A stretch of DNA of 64,000 nt from Silvibacterium acidisoli (lineage in GTDB: Bacteria > Acidobacteriota > Terriglobia > Terriglobales > Acidobacteriaceae): assembly GCA_022870745.1 (NCBI GenBank), contig CP085323.1:4526001-4590000 (forward strand), read 5' to 3'. A model generated the notes under the pieces. The model did not search any database. It had not been told where the DNA came from and worked only from the letters and a program-made list of their open reading frames with translations. Made by a program: the position numbers and the translations under genes. Positions 36,519 to 43,868 of this stretch are shown here, one piece after another; the stretch's first letter is position 1; every line of letters begins with the position of its first letter.

Positions 36519-37475
36519 TTGAGCGGCAAAACGATTCTCATCACCGGTGGAACTGGATTTCTTGGCAAGAGACTCGGACTCGCATTGAAATCCGACTATA
36601 AGGTTATTCTCGCGGGCCGCAACAATAAACTCGCAAAGCAGGCACAGGATTTCACCGGATGCAAAGCTGTGCCGCTCGATGTAACGAATATCGAATCGGT
36701 GCGCGACATCGTGGTGTCGGCTCGCCCGGATATCATCATCCACGCAGCGGCGACCAAGTTCGTCGACAATGCGGAACACCAGCCAATGGAGTGCATCGAT
36801 GTAAACGTTCTCGGGTCACGAAACGTCGCGCGGGTCGCCATGGAACGCGGCGTGGAAACCGTGATCGGTGTCTCTACGGACAAGGCATCGCCTCCTGTGC
36901 GAAACACCTATGGCATGTCCAAGGCTCTTATGGAGCGAATCTTCTGCTCATGCGATCGCATGACTGTGACTAAGTTCGTATGTGTGCGATTCGGTAATGT
37001 CGTCTGGTCCACCGGTTCAGTCTTTCCCCTCTGGAGAAGCATGCACGAGAGGACTGGAGTGATCGGTACAACCGGCCCCGAGATGCGACGGATGTTTTTC
37101 ACGGTAGATGAATCCGTTCAACTCGTTCTTGCAGCGTTAAAACACGCTGAGTGCTTTCAGGGCAAGGTTCTGTGCCGCAAGATGAAGGCTGCGCAGATCG
37201 AGGACATCCTCAGCGTCTGGTGTGGCCATAAAGGCGGCAGCTGGGAGAAGATCGCAGGACGTCCCGGCGAACGCGACGACGAATTCCTGGTCGGCGAAAT
37301 CGAGATTCCTTATACCACTCAGCTGGAATTGGATGGCGTCACGCACTACCTGATCTCCTTCAATGAGAAGGCGGAAAAGCCGGTGTCCTATGGGCTATCG
37401 TCGGCCAACACCGACCGCCTCACGCATGCTGAGATCCTGGACTTGATTAGCAACCCACCACTCGAGGAGGCGTAG
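36519..37475 (+). CDS. NAD-dependent sugar epimerase/dehydratase (Polysacc_synt_2 type SDR)
   Basis: From the TTG at 36519 (GGGGAG eight bases upstream) the product is 318 aa. It begins LSGKTILITGGTGFLGKRLG, the Rossmann GGxGxxG motif. The frame is open upstream to a GTG at 36396, but the extra 41 residues are unlike any domain. The family triad appears as VSTDKA and YGMSK (YxxxK), with DVTNIESV and IIHAAATKFVDNAEHQP typical of PseB/CapD/FlaA1 dehydratases. It probably converts a UDP- or other NDP-sugar for surface glycans. It is the first gene of a three-gene operon. Confidence 0.88.
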   Translation: MSGKTILITGGTGFLGKRLGLALKSDYKVILAGRNNKLAKQAQDFTGCKAVPLDVTNIESVRDIVVSARPDIIIHAAATKFVDNAEHQPMECIDVNVLGSRNVARVAMERGVETVIGVSTDKASPPVRNTYGMSKALMERIFCSCDRMTVTKFVCVRFGNVVWSTGSVFPLWRSMHERTGVIGTTGPEMRRMFFTVDESVQLVLAALKHAECFQGKVLCRKMKAAQIEDILSVWCGHKGGSWEKIAGRPGERDDEFLVGEIEIPYTTQLELDGVTHYLISFNEKAEKPVSYGLSSANTDRLTHAEILDLISNPPLEEA

Positions 37476-37478
37476 AGT

Positions 37479-38165
37479 ATGGCGCGCATCCGGCACGCAC
37501 TCATCATGGCAGCGGGGCGCGGCGCACGTATGATGCCGTTGACCGCTGTTATTCCGAAACCGATGGCGCCATTCCTGGGGTCGACTCTCATCGCCGATGG
37601 CATCCGCCGGATTCGCAAGCATGTCGATGTAATTCATATCACTGTCGGTTACAAAGGGCCGAAGCTCGCCGAGCACGTAATCGAACTGGGTGTCGACTGT
37701 GTCTACAACACCAGCGGCAAGGGCAACGCCTGGTGGATCTACAACACAATGCTCAAGTATCTGGACGAGCCACTTCTCGTATTGACCTGCGACAACGTTG
37801 TCGATCTCGATCTTGAACAGCTGGAGCGGGAATACGCCAGGCACAACAGCCCCGCATGCATGGTGGTTCCCGTTGCCCCCGTTCCCGGATTGGAAGGAGA
37901 CTACATATTTCACGAGAAGGATATTGTCACCCGGCTGGACCGGCATGTCCCATCTGACAGGTACTGCTCCGGAATCCAGGTGCTGAACCCCACGGTAATC
38001 AATCGCATCACTGAACGCCAGGAAGACTTCTACGCTGTCTGGCAGCAGCTCATCTCCGATCGCCAAGTCTGTTGTTCATCCATCTATCCCAAGCGCTGGT
38101 TTGCCGTGGACACCTTCGAACAGCTCTCGTCCATCAATGAAATGGCAATGACGTACGTGTCGTAA
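37479..38165 (+). CDS. Sugar-phosphate nucleotidyltransferase
   Basis: The 228-aa enzyme has the NTP-transferase signature MAAGRGARMMPLT with PKPM (about residues 10-27), a metal-binding LTCDNVVDLD segment and a C-terminal EDFYAVWQQLI region. It should make an NDP-sugar from a sugar phosphate and an NTP. Three bases separate it from the upstream SDR gene. The two enzymes probably act in the same activated-sugar pathway. The sugar cannot be assigned. Confidence 0.88.
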   Translation: MARIRHALIMAAGRGARMMPLTAVIPKPMAPFLGSTLIADGIRRIRKHVDVIHITVGYKGPKLAEHVIELGVDCVYNTSGKGNAWWIYNTMLKYLDEPLLVLTCDNVVDLDLEQLEREYARHNSPACMVVPVAPVPGLEGDYIFHEKDIVTRLDRHVPSDRYCSGIQVLNPTVINRITERQEDFYAVWQQLISDRQVCCSSIYPKRWFAVDTFEQLSSINEMAMTYVS

Positions 38166-38199
38166 TTGAACAGGTATTCGAACGAAAGTTGGCCTCGAC

Positions 38200-39189
38200 A
38201 TGCAGGAGCCGGCAGTATCTGTAGTCATTCTTACCCACAACCGCAAGGATCTTTTGCGCCAGTCATTAAGCAGTTGCCTCAAGCTGACCTGGCCCGAGCT
38301 GGAGATCATCATTGTCGACAATGTCTCGACTGACGGAACCATCGAGATGCTCGAAGAGGAGTTCGGATCGCAGGTGCGCGTCATCCGCCGAACAGTGGAT
38401 TCTCCTACCGCCGGCCGGAACGAAGGGTTTCGCTCCGCGAAGGGAGAATTCATTCTTTCCCTGGACAACGACATGGTCGTCCTGGATCCCGAAAGCATAC
38501 AAAAGGCCGTAGCTCTCTTTCAGCAATTCCCAAGGGTCGGGCTCCTCACGCTGCGGATCTCAGGAGTAGAGGACCCGAGCAGTCCACTCCGCGAGCACTG
38601 GTGGCATCCGGTTCCTTTCGAAAGCGGAAAAGATCATTTCTGCTACACCGACTACTTCAGCGAAGGCGCGCTGTTTTTAAGAGCCTCGACCTTCCGCGAT
38701 ACCGGCGGTTACGACGACGACTATTTCGCCTGCTTCGAGAGTGTGGATCTTGCATTTCGCATTCTGCAGGCTGGATACGACATCCTCTATGTGCCAACCA
38801 TTGGAACAGTGGAGCTGCACGTAAGCCGGCACGAGAGAAAGACTCGCAGCCAGCGCAACTACTATTTTCTGCGAAACAAGATCTGGACAGCCTGGAAGAA
38901 CTGCACGTTGCTACGCGCGATCGGCTTTATTGGACCGCGTGTTTTGAAAGATGGCATGCTGTCGATGCAGAATGGCTGGTTCGATCTGTGGTTTCGTGCC
39001 GTAAGCGAGGGAATCGCCGCTCCATCTGTAATCCGCCGCAAGCGAAAACCACTGCCTTCATCCACGTGGAAGCGCATTCAGCAGATACGCGAAGGCCACA
39101 CGTGGGAACTGGACAGAACATCTTCAGTAGCGCTGCAATCGGAGTTGCTCATTCCTGCCGAGACGACATTGGGTTCTGTCGGCTCTTAA
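38200..39189 (+). CDS. Glycosyltransferase family 2
   Basis: The 329-aa GT-A protein has VSVVILTHNRKDLLRQSLSS, IIIVDNVSTDGT for nucleotide binding, ILSLDNDMVVLD as the DxD element and GGYDDDYFACFESVDLAFRI, which is typical of rhamnosyl- or galactofuranosyl-transferase-like GT2 enzymes. It follows the nucleotidyltransferase by 34 bases and completes the operon. It probably transfers the sugar that the two upstream enzymes make. Confidence 0.9.
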   Translation: MQEPAVSVVILTHNRKDLLRQSLSSCLKLTWPELEIIIVDNVSTDGTIEMLEEEFGSQVRVIRRTVDSPTAGRNEGFRSAKGEFILSLDNDMVVLDPESIQKAVALFQQFPRVGLLTLRISGVEDPSSPLREHWWHPVPFESGKDHFCYTDYFSEGALFLRASTFRDTGGYDDDYFACFESVDLAFRILQAGYDILYVPTIGTVELHVSRHERKTRSQRNYYFLRNKIWTAWKNCTLLRAIGFIGPRVLKDGMLSMQNGWFDLWFRAVSEGIAAPSVIRRKRKPLPSSTWKRIQQIREGHTWELDRTSSVALQSELLIPAETTLGSVGS

Positions 39190-39200
39190 GCGAAGAGCCG
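39180..39200 (+). terminator. Hairpin over the GT2 stop codon
   Basis: CGGCTCTT-AAGCG-AAGAGCCG is a perfect 8-bp stem that includes the end of the glycosyltransferase gene (stop at 39187-39189). It lacks a U-run, so it may stabilise the 3' end without terminating transcription efficiently. Confidence 0.45.
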
Positions 39201-39312
39201 GAAGAAAACCGGATGAGTTCGACATCCGAAGTTGCAATCAGACTCTTCGTCCCGGCCTCGGTGGCGAATTCATTCATGCAGATCGATGCTTCAAGGAAAG
39301 GGCGTTTACACT

Positions 39313-39690
39313 TCATGCGGATGCTCGAGCAAGGGCTGATCCAGCCGCGACCGCTATAAGACCGACGACCAGGCTGACTGCCACATAGAGCATCCCCACC
39401 CAGAATGCACCGTGGGTGAAGTCCATCCACGTCTCCCATTCGAAGGTGGAGAAGGTTGAATAGCCACCTACGAATCCAACCGGAATGAGAAAGCGCCATG
39501 CTGGATTAATGTCGGTATGACGGTTCAGGAATTCAACGGAGAACCCAATGATGAGACACGCACTGATGTTGATGAAAAGCGTGCCCACGGGGAAACGTGG
39601 GCCGAATCGTTGCGCCGCCTGCGCTCCAATGAAATACCGCAGCATAGAGCCGATAGCCCCGCCGATTGCAATCAATAGGTATCGGTGCAA
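39313..39690 (-). CDS. crcB: CrcB/Fluc fluoride channel
   Basis: The 125-aa protein has four predicted membrane helices and the family's landmarks: GGAIGSMLRYF (10-20), GTLFINISACLIIGF with Asn41, and GGYSTFSTFEWE (75-86) with the Phe residues of the fluoride path. CrcB/Fluc forms dual-topology dimers that let fluoride leave the cell. It starts with TTG at 39690, with GGAGG in the overlapping end of the upstream small ORF, whose stop is two bases earlier. The operon is headed by a fluoride riboswitch. Confidence 0.96.
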   Translation of the reverse strand: MHRYLLIAIGGAIGSMLRYFIGAQAAQRFGPRFPVGTLFINISACLIIGFSVEFLNRHTDINPAWRFLIPVGFVGGYSTFSTFEWETWMDFTHGAFWVGMLYVAVSLVVGLIAVAAGSALARASA

Positions 39691-39691
39691 G

Positions 39692-39901
39692 TTACTCTCC
39701 TCCGGTTAGCGGCGTCGCAGCCATGTTTTGCAACTCAAGAATATCCTCTGCTGTATGTGCTTCCGGGAGATACGAATCCACGATTCGCCGTCCCGGCATC
39801 TGCCATGACCCAGCGGAAGATTCGAAGAGCGGTGCGGCCTCATCGGGCATTTCGCCAGCCCCGCACATTTCACAGGGGCGCATCAACAGATAGTTCTGCA
39901 T
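39692..39901 (-). CDS. Small CxxC protein in the fluoride operon, unknown function
   Basis: The 69-aa product begins MQNYLLMRPCEMCGAGEMPD and has one CxxC pair (Cys10, Cys13), as in a zinc or redox site, followed by an acidic region (SYLPEAHTAEDILELQNM). It lies between the fluoride riboswitch and crcB and ends two bases before the crcB start codon, so translation is probably coupled. The position makes it a fluoride-induced gene. I recognise no family, and it does not resemble the DUF190 proteins that often accompany crcB. Confidence 0.68.
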   Translation of the reverse strand: MQNYLLMRPCEMCGAGEMPDEAAPLFESSAGSWQMPGRRIVDSYLPEAHTAEDILELQNMAATPLTGGE

Positions 39902-39930
39902 GCGTGCTTACCTTTTTCTTGTGCAGGAGT

Positions 39931-39964
39931 AAAAACAGACACTCCTACACGAATGTGTAGGAGT
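39931..39964 (-). terminator. Intrinsic terminator of the fluoride riboswitch
   Basis: On the minus strand CTCCTACAC-ATTC-GTGTAGGAG is a 9-bp stem (39942-39963) followed by TGTCTGTTTTT. Its left arm overlaps the 3' half of aptamer helix P1. Fluoride binding to the aptamer should therefore prevent terminator formation and allow transcription of the CxxC gene and crcB. Confidence 0.88.
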
Positions 39965-40009
39965 CATTAGCGTCCCTTGCGGACGCGGTTAGGGCGAACT
40001 CCATCGCCC
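39957..40009 (-). promoter_or_regulatory. Fluoride riboswitch aptamer (crcB motif), minus strand
   Basis: On the minus strand the aptamer reads GGGCGATGGAGTTCGCCC, then TAACC, a hairpin GCGTCC/GGACGC, and TAATGACTCCTAC. GGGCG pairs with CGCCC as the pseudoknot and GGAGT with ACTCC as P1. These match the crcB RNA consensus (GATGG, UAACC and the AUGA before the 3' P1 strand). It precedes crcB, and the overlapping terminator shows transcriptional control. Confidence 0.92.
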
Positions 40010-40063
40010 ACAGCAGAAAGACATGCTTTGCTGAAAGGATGCAGCCCGCAGATGGCAGGATGC

Positions 40064-40092
40064 TTGACGCAAAAGCACAGCTCAGTTATAGC
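40064..40092 (+). promoter_or_regulatory. Promoter of the CLC-F gene
   Basis: TTGACG (40064-40069) and TATAGC (40087-40092) lie 17 bases apart. The start point would fall near 40099, ten bases before the plus-strand fluoride aptamer, which is ideal spacing for a riboswitch leader. Confidence 0.6.
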
Positions 40093-40108
40093 TTAGAACA
40101 TACCTTTT

Positions 40109-40169
40109 CGGTGATGGATTCCACCGTTAACCGCACGTGGGTATACCCACGCATGCTGATGACTCCTAC
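40109..40169 (+). promoter_or_regulatory. Fluoride riboswitch aptamer (crcB motif), plus strand
   Basis: The aptamer starts CGGTGATGGATTCCACCG, then TTAACC, a long hairpin with GTGGG and CCCAC arms, and GCTGATGACTCCTAC. The pseudoknot is CGGTG/CACCG. P1 (GGATTC with GACTCC) has one mismatch. The arrangement is the same as in the divergent aptamer 100 bases away, and the crcB-motif core bases are conserved. It lies directly upstream of the CLC-F-type gene. Confidence 0.92.
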
Positions 40170-40183
40170 AACTCTGTAGGAGG
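40163..40183 (+). promoter_or_regulatory. Ribosome-site-sequestering hairpin of the fluoride riboswitch
   Basis: CTCCTACA (40163-40170) pairs perfectly with TGTAGGAG (40175-40182) and hides the AGGAGG ribosome site (40178-40183) of the gene starting TTG at 40188. The left arm overlaps the 3' strand of P1. Fluoride should stabilise P1 and free the ribosome site, giving translational control. Confidence 0.85.
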
Positions 40184-40187
40184 CACT

Positions 40188-41984
40188 TTGCCCGAAATCT
40201 CGATTCGAAAGTCTTTCCAGGAACAGTTCCGGCTGCTCGTTGAGCTCGTGCGCTGGATTCCTGTCGCATCTCTGGCCGGTGTCATGGGAGGCGCTGCCTC
40301 TGCAGTCCTTCTCGCGTCGCTTACGTTAGCGACTGCACTTCGCGAACGCCATGTCTGGCTCGTCTTCTTCCTCGCTCCAGCAGGCTGGCTTGTTGGCCTG
40401 ATGTACAGGCACTTCGGCAAGTCCGTTGAAGGCGGAAACAACCTCATCCTTGAGCAGGTCCACGATCCGCAGGACGTTATTCCTGTACGCATGACGCCGC
40501 TCATTCTGATCGGTACCTTCGTCAGCCACCTCTTCGGTGGTTCAGCCGGACGCGAAGGAACCGCGATTCAAACCGGCGCTTCTCTTGCCGATCAGATGAC
40601 CCGGCCACTGCGCATGTCTCCAAGGGATCGCCGGCTGCTCCTCATGGCTGGCATCAGTGCAGGATTTGGATCCGTCTTTGGTGTGCCTATTGCCGGAGCA
40701 GTATTTGGCATCGAAGTCCTCGCCATCGGCAAGCTTAGTTATGACGCGATCGCTCCATGTTTTCTCTCCAGCTTCATCGGAGATCTCACCACTCGCTACA
40801 TCGCGCGCTATCTTCCGGGCGTACATCACGCCACCTATCGAGTGAGCGATATCGCTCCCATGAGCCTTGCAACGATCCTTTACGCCGGCCTCGCTGGCAT
40901 CGCATTCGGACTTGTGGGGATGGGATTCGCAAAGCTGACACATACTATCTCGCACACTGCCCGAAGATTCATTTCGCGCTCCGAACTGAGGCCTTTCGCT
41001 GGGGGCGCCATCGTCACCTGCGCGGTCTTCGGTTTCGGTGTTTCCCATACAGCGAAGTACATCGGCCTGGGCCTGCCTACGATTGCCGCAGCCTTCGAGA
41101 GCAAGCTGCCGTTCTACGATTTCATCTGCAAGTTTCTCTTTACCTCGGTCACGCTGGGGACTGGCTTCAAGGGCGGGGAAGTCACGCCACTCTTTTACAT
41201 CGGCTCAACGCTCGGTAATGCGTTATCCCAGGTCCTGCCCCTGTCTCCCTCTTTGCTTGCCGGGATGGGACTGGTCGCAGTCTTCGCCGGCGCAGCAAAT
41301 ACTCCTCTGGCCTCGACATTCATGGCATTCGAGCTATTTGGTGCGGAAGCGGGAGCCTATGCCGGCATCGCTTGTGTCGTGAGCTATCTTTTTTCCGGAC
41401 ATGCAGGCATTTACAACGCTCAACGGGTTGGAAAGAGCAAGCACATCGCCGCCGCCGCCGAAGAAGGTTTGTCTCTCGCTCTGGTCGCGAAATTACGGCA
41501 GGGTCCACAGGATACTTTCGTTGATGACCTCAATGTGTATGGCTATCTGGAGGGCAGTGATATGGAACACCTCAGCGTGTTGCGACTCTACTTTTCGGCT
41601 TCTGAAATGCGCCGTGCCGATTCCTGGTGGAGGCGGTTGGCTCCGCAATCTCTCGGCAGTTACCTGTTGCATCAGGCAAAGGAGCACGGTATTGAGCAGG
41701 CGCTGCTGCATCGCGTCATCGGTGGATATCTCAAGAATCAGGATCTGGCCCTCGATACCGGAGAAATTCCACCCTCGCGTCTCCCCCAGTGCCTCGAGCT
41801 CGTGGGCGGCGAAGAGGATCTGCAATCCTTCCTGAAGCACAATCGCGACCACCTTGGAAAAGTGCGCTCTGTCTTTCTCAGGGGCGAAGAAGCGCGGTAT
41901 GAAGCAGAGATCGAACGTGAGGAGCTCGAAGAGGCGCTGAAGATCGAGCACGATCCGCATTTTGCGGATACAGACGAAGATTAG
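40188..41984 (+). CDS. CLC-F-type fluoride/proton antiporter with DUF190-like C-terminal domain
   Basis: From the TTG at 40188 the product is 598 aa. The upstream GTG at 40137 is rejected because it lies inside the riboswitch. The membrane part (about 20-425) is a CLC transporter with GGNNLILEQVHDP (82-94) in place of the chloride-type GSGIP and with GREGTAIQTGASL, where Glu123 is the gating Glu. These are marks of the fluoride-specific CLC-F clade. Instead of CBS domains the C-terminus (about 462-568) has VLRLYFSASE, AKEHGIEQALLHRVIGGY and LPQCLELVGGEEDLQSFL, which fit a DUF190 domain. DUF190 genes often neighbour crcB. A charged tail ends the protein. Confidence 0.92.
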   Translation: MPEISIRKSFQEQFRLLVELVRWIPVASLAGVMGGAASAVLLASLTLATALRERHVWLVFFLAPAGWLVGLMYRHFGKSVEGGNNLILEQVHDPQDVIPVRMTPLILIGTFVSHLFGGSAGREGTAIQTGASLADQMTRPLRMSPRDRRLLLMAGISAGFGSVFGVPIAGAVFGIEVLAIGKLSYDAIAPCFLSSFIGDLTTRYIARYLPGVHHATYRVSDIAPMSLATILYAGLAGIAFGLVGMGFAKLTHTISHTARRFISRSELRPFAGGAIVTCAVFGFGVSHTAKYIGLGLPTIAAAFESKLPFYDFICKFLFTSVTLGTGFKGGEVTPLFYIGSTLGNALSQVLPLSPSLLAGMGLVAVFAGAANTPLASTFMAFELFGAEAGAYAGIACVVSYLFSGHAGIYNAQRVGKSKHIAAAAEEGLSLALVAKLRQGPQDTFVDDLNVYGYLEGSDMEHLSVLRLYFSASEMRRADSWWRRLAPQSLGSYLLHQAKEHGIEQALLHRVIGGYLKNQDLALDTGEIPPSRLPQCLELVGGEEDLQSFLKHNRDHLGKVRSVFLRGEEARYEAEIEREELEEALKIEHDPHFADTDED

Positions 41985-42102
41985 ATACTAAAAACGACCC
42001 GTGAAACGATGGCGGGTGCTTCGAGCTTAGGCTCTTCAACAAGCAAGAGATCTACGATAGCGAACAATTCAAATCTGACCGAAACAGGGAAGGGATCGAC
42101 GC

Positions 42103-42894
42103 ATGCAGTGGAAGGGTAATTGTTGGTGTGGCCTGGTTGTACTCGGAATCATGTCGTCCTCGTTCAGCGCAAAAGCTCAGTCCGTGCCGGCTCCGGCCAG
42201 CAATCTGCCGCAAACCGTAACCCTACCCGCGCAGGAGGTCGACCGCATGCGGCATCAGCTTGCAGACTGGCCTAATCTCGGCCGTTATCGCGACGAAAAC
42301 GCAACCCTGGCGCCTCCGGCGCAGGGAGAAGAGCGCGTTGTTTTCATGGGTGACTCGATCACTGACAACTGGGGCCGCCGCGCGGGGAAATTCTTTCCTG
42401 GAAAGCCATACGTGAATCGCGGCATCGGTGGGCAGACGACACCGCAGATGCTGATCCGCTTCCGGCAGGACGTAGTCGCTCTTCATCCAGCGGCCGTGAT
42501 CATTCTCGCCGGTATCAACGACATTGCAGGCAATACAGGGCCGGAGACGATGTCTGACATCGAGAACAACTTTCGCTCCATGGTCGATATAGCGAAGCGC
42601 GAGCATATCCGCGTTATTCTTTCCTCGACTCTCCCAGCCTCGGCCCTTGGATGGCGGCCAGCTCTTAAACCCGCCGGCCAGGTGCGTGAGCTGAACGCAT
42701 GGCTCCAGAACTACGCGCAGCAGGAGAATCTGGTCTATTGCAACTACTACCCGGCCCTGGAAGACGGCAATGGCGGCATGCGGCCTGAGCTCGCGATGGA
42801 CAAGCTGGTTCATCCGAATGATGCAGGCTATGCGATTATGTCGCCAATCGCCGAAGCAGCCATCGAGAAGGCTCTCGCCGCGCCGAGGCCGTAA
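42103..42894 (+). CDS. SGNH/GDSL hydrolase, exported
   Basis: The 263-aa protein has a signal peptide (GLVVLGIMSSSFSAKAQ). The SGNH blocks are VFMGDSITDNWG (Ser85), GIGGQTTPQML (Gly), LAGINDIAG (Asn) and DKLVHPNDAGY (Asp and His). It should be a secreted esterase or lipase, and acidobacterial relatives often de-acetylate polysaccharides. Substrate is inference. A strong hairpin follows the stop. Confidence 0.92.
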   Translation: MQWKGNCWCGLVVLGIMSSSFSAKAQSVPAPASNLPQTVTLPAQEVDRMRHQLADWPNLGRYRDENATLAPPAQGEERVVFMGDSITDNWGRRAGKFFPGKPYVNRGIGGQTTPQMLIRFRQDVVALHPAAVIILAGINDIAGNTGPETMSDIENNFRSMVDIAKREHIRVILSSTLPASALGWRPALKPAGQVRELNAWLQNYAQQENLVYCNYYPALEDGNGGMRPELAMDKLVHPNDAGYAIMSPIAEAAIEKALAAPRP

Positions 42895-42907
42895 GCGTCA
42901 GGCCATC

Positions 42908-42939
42908 CGCGTTATCGGTTGAACGCAACCGATAACGCG
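42908..42939. terminator. Hairpin between convergent genes
   Basis: CGCGTTATCGGTTG-AACG-CAACCGATAACGCG is a perfect 14-bp stem, 13 bases after the SGNH gene and 44 bases before the end of the DUF2062 gene. It can serve both strands. There is no U-run. Confidence 0.65.
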
Positions 42940-42983
42940 TTCAGGCGGCTCGCCGCGCCGATTCAGCAGACCGGCGTAAGGCA

Positions 42984-43553
42984 TCAATTGAAGGGAACTG
43001 ACTGGTCGACGGGCTTCGATTTCATAAGCGTCCGATGTTTTCTCAGAAACACGATAAGCGCTCGGCGCAGGTACATTGCCAGGTAGGGCGTGACGACCGC
43101 CGCAACCATAAACCAGACAATGAGAGCATGCCACTCCCATAACCAGATGTCGTGCAGCATCCGCCATGGATGCTTGCTCAGATGGGCAAGCTGTTGGCGG
43201 TCCATGGGTAGCTTTCGTGAGTGGAACAGGTAAACACCGAGCTCAATGAAGGGAAGGAAAAGCAGCAGATGCAGTGGTGTCACTACATGGACGCCGATCA
43301 GTGAAGCGAGCCTGCTCAGGCCGAACATCCAGGCCAGAAGCACGACAAACAGAGTCGCCAGCCCGATCGATGGATTGATTCCGACAACCATACCCAGGGC
43401 CAGGCTCCATGCCAGCCGGCGCGGCGTAATGCCGCCACGCAGAACACGCAGCAATGGTCGAAGTAGATGGCAACGCAGCCATTCTCGAATCGATTCTGGC
43501 ACCAGCACACTTGCTTGGACGCCGTCCGGCCATGTCGTGGCAAATGAAAACAT
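42984..43553 (-). CDS. DUF2062 membrane protein
   Basis: The 189-aa product has the DUF2062 pattern: a positively charged start, ITPRRLAWSLALGMVVGINP with the conserved A..LG..(I/V)G..P, and helices ATLFVVLLAWMF, IGVHVVTPLHLLLFLPFIEL and WFMVAAVVTPYLAMYL. These inner-membrane proteins have no agreed function. It is monocistronic. Confidence 0.85.
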   Translation of the reverse strand: MFSFATTWPDGVQASVLVPESIREWLRCHLLRPLLRVLRGGITPRRLAWSLALGMVVGINPSIGLATLFVVLLAWMFGLSRLASLIGVHVVTPLHLLLFLPFIELGVYLFHSRKLPMDRQQLAHLSKHPWRMLHDIWLWEWHALIVWFMVAAVVTPYLAMYLRRALIVFLRKHRTLMKSKPVDQSVPFN

Positions 43554-43868
43554 TCAACAGCCGAAAGTCAGTTTCTGTGTCGAGCCATTGAGATTTCGTC
43601 GCGGCGGCAGCTGACCCAGTGCGATGATAAAATCTGCTCGTGAATAAGTTTAAGCCAAGTATTTACATGATTTTACAGGGTAAACTGAACGTAGCAGGTA
43701 AAGTAATTGCGCGCAGATCCAACCCTTCCACCCCGGTATGAAACGGGCGGACAGAACTTGATGCGGTCAGCTTCTTGTGCTAGTGAACCCTCAAGGGCAA
43801 GTAATGACCTCACTTGCCCTTAAGGGAAACGTGTATCGAGTGCCGGAGAGTTCAGCGAAAGACCGGCG
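43554..43868. other. Intergenic region, no gene seen
   Basis: These 315 bases hold the promoter side of the DUF2062 gene and the 3' end of the RND operon. A hairpin near 43788-43826 is the only structure found. Confidence 0.6.
43788..43826 (-). terminator. Terminator-like hairpin of the RND operon
   Basis: AAGGGCAAGT (43793-43802) and ACTTGCCCTT (43812-43821) pair perfectly, and the outer CCCT/AGGG extend the stem. It lies 43 bases downstream of the outer-membrane-factor gene. A U-run is missing. Confidence 0.5.

Noticed and set aside
39212-39359. 48-aa plus-strand frame after the GT2 gene
   Set aside because: It overlaps the 3' end of crcB on the other strand, has only a weak ribosome site and matches nothing known.
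40137-40187. Upstream GTG start giving 17 extra residues to the CLC-F protein
   Set aside because: It lies inside the fluoride aptamer hairpin. The TTG at 40188 has its own AGGAGG and fits the riboswitch mechanism.
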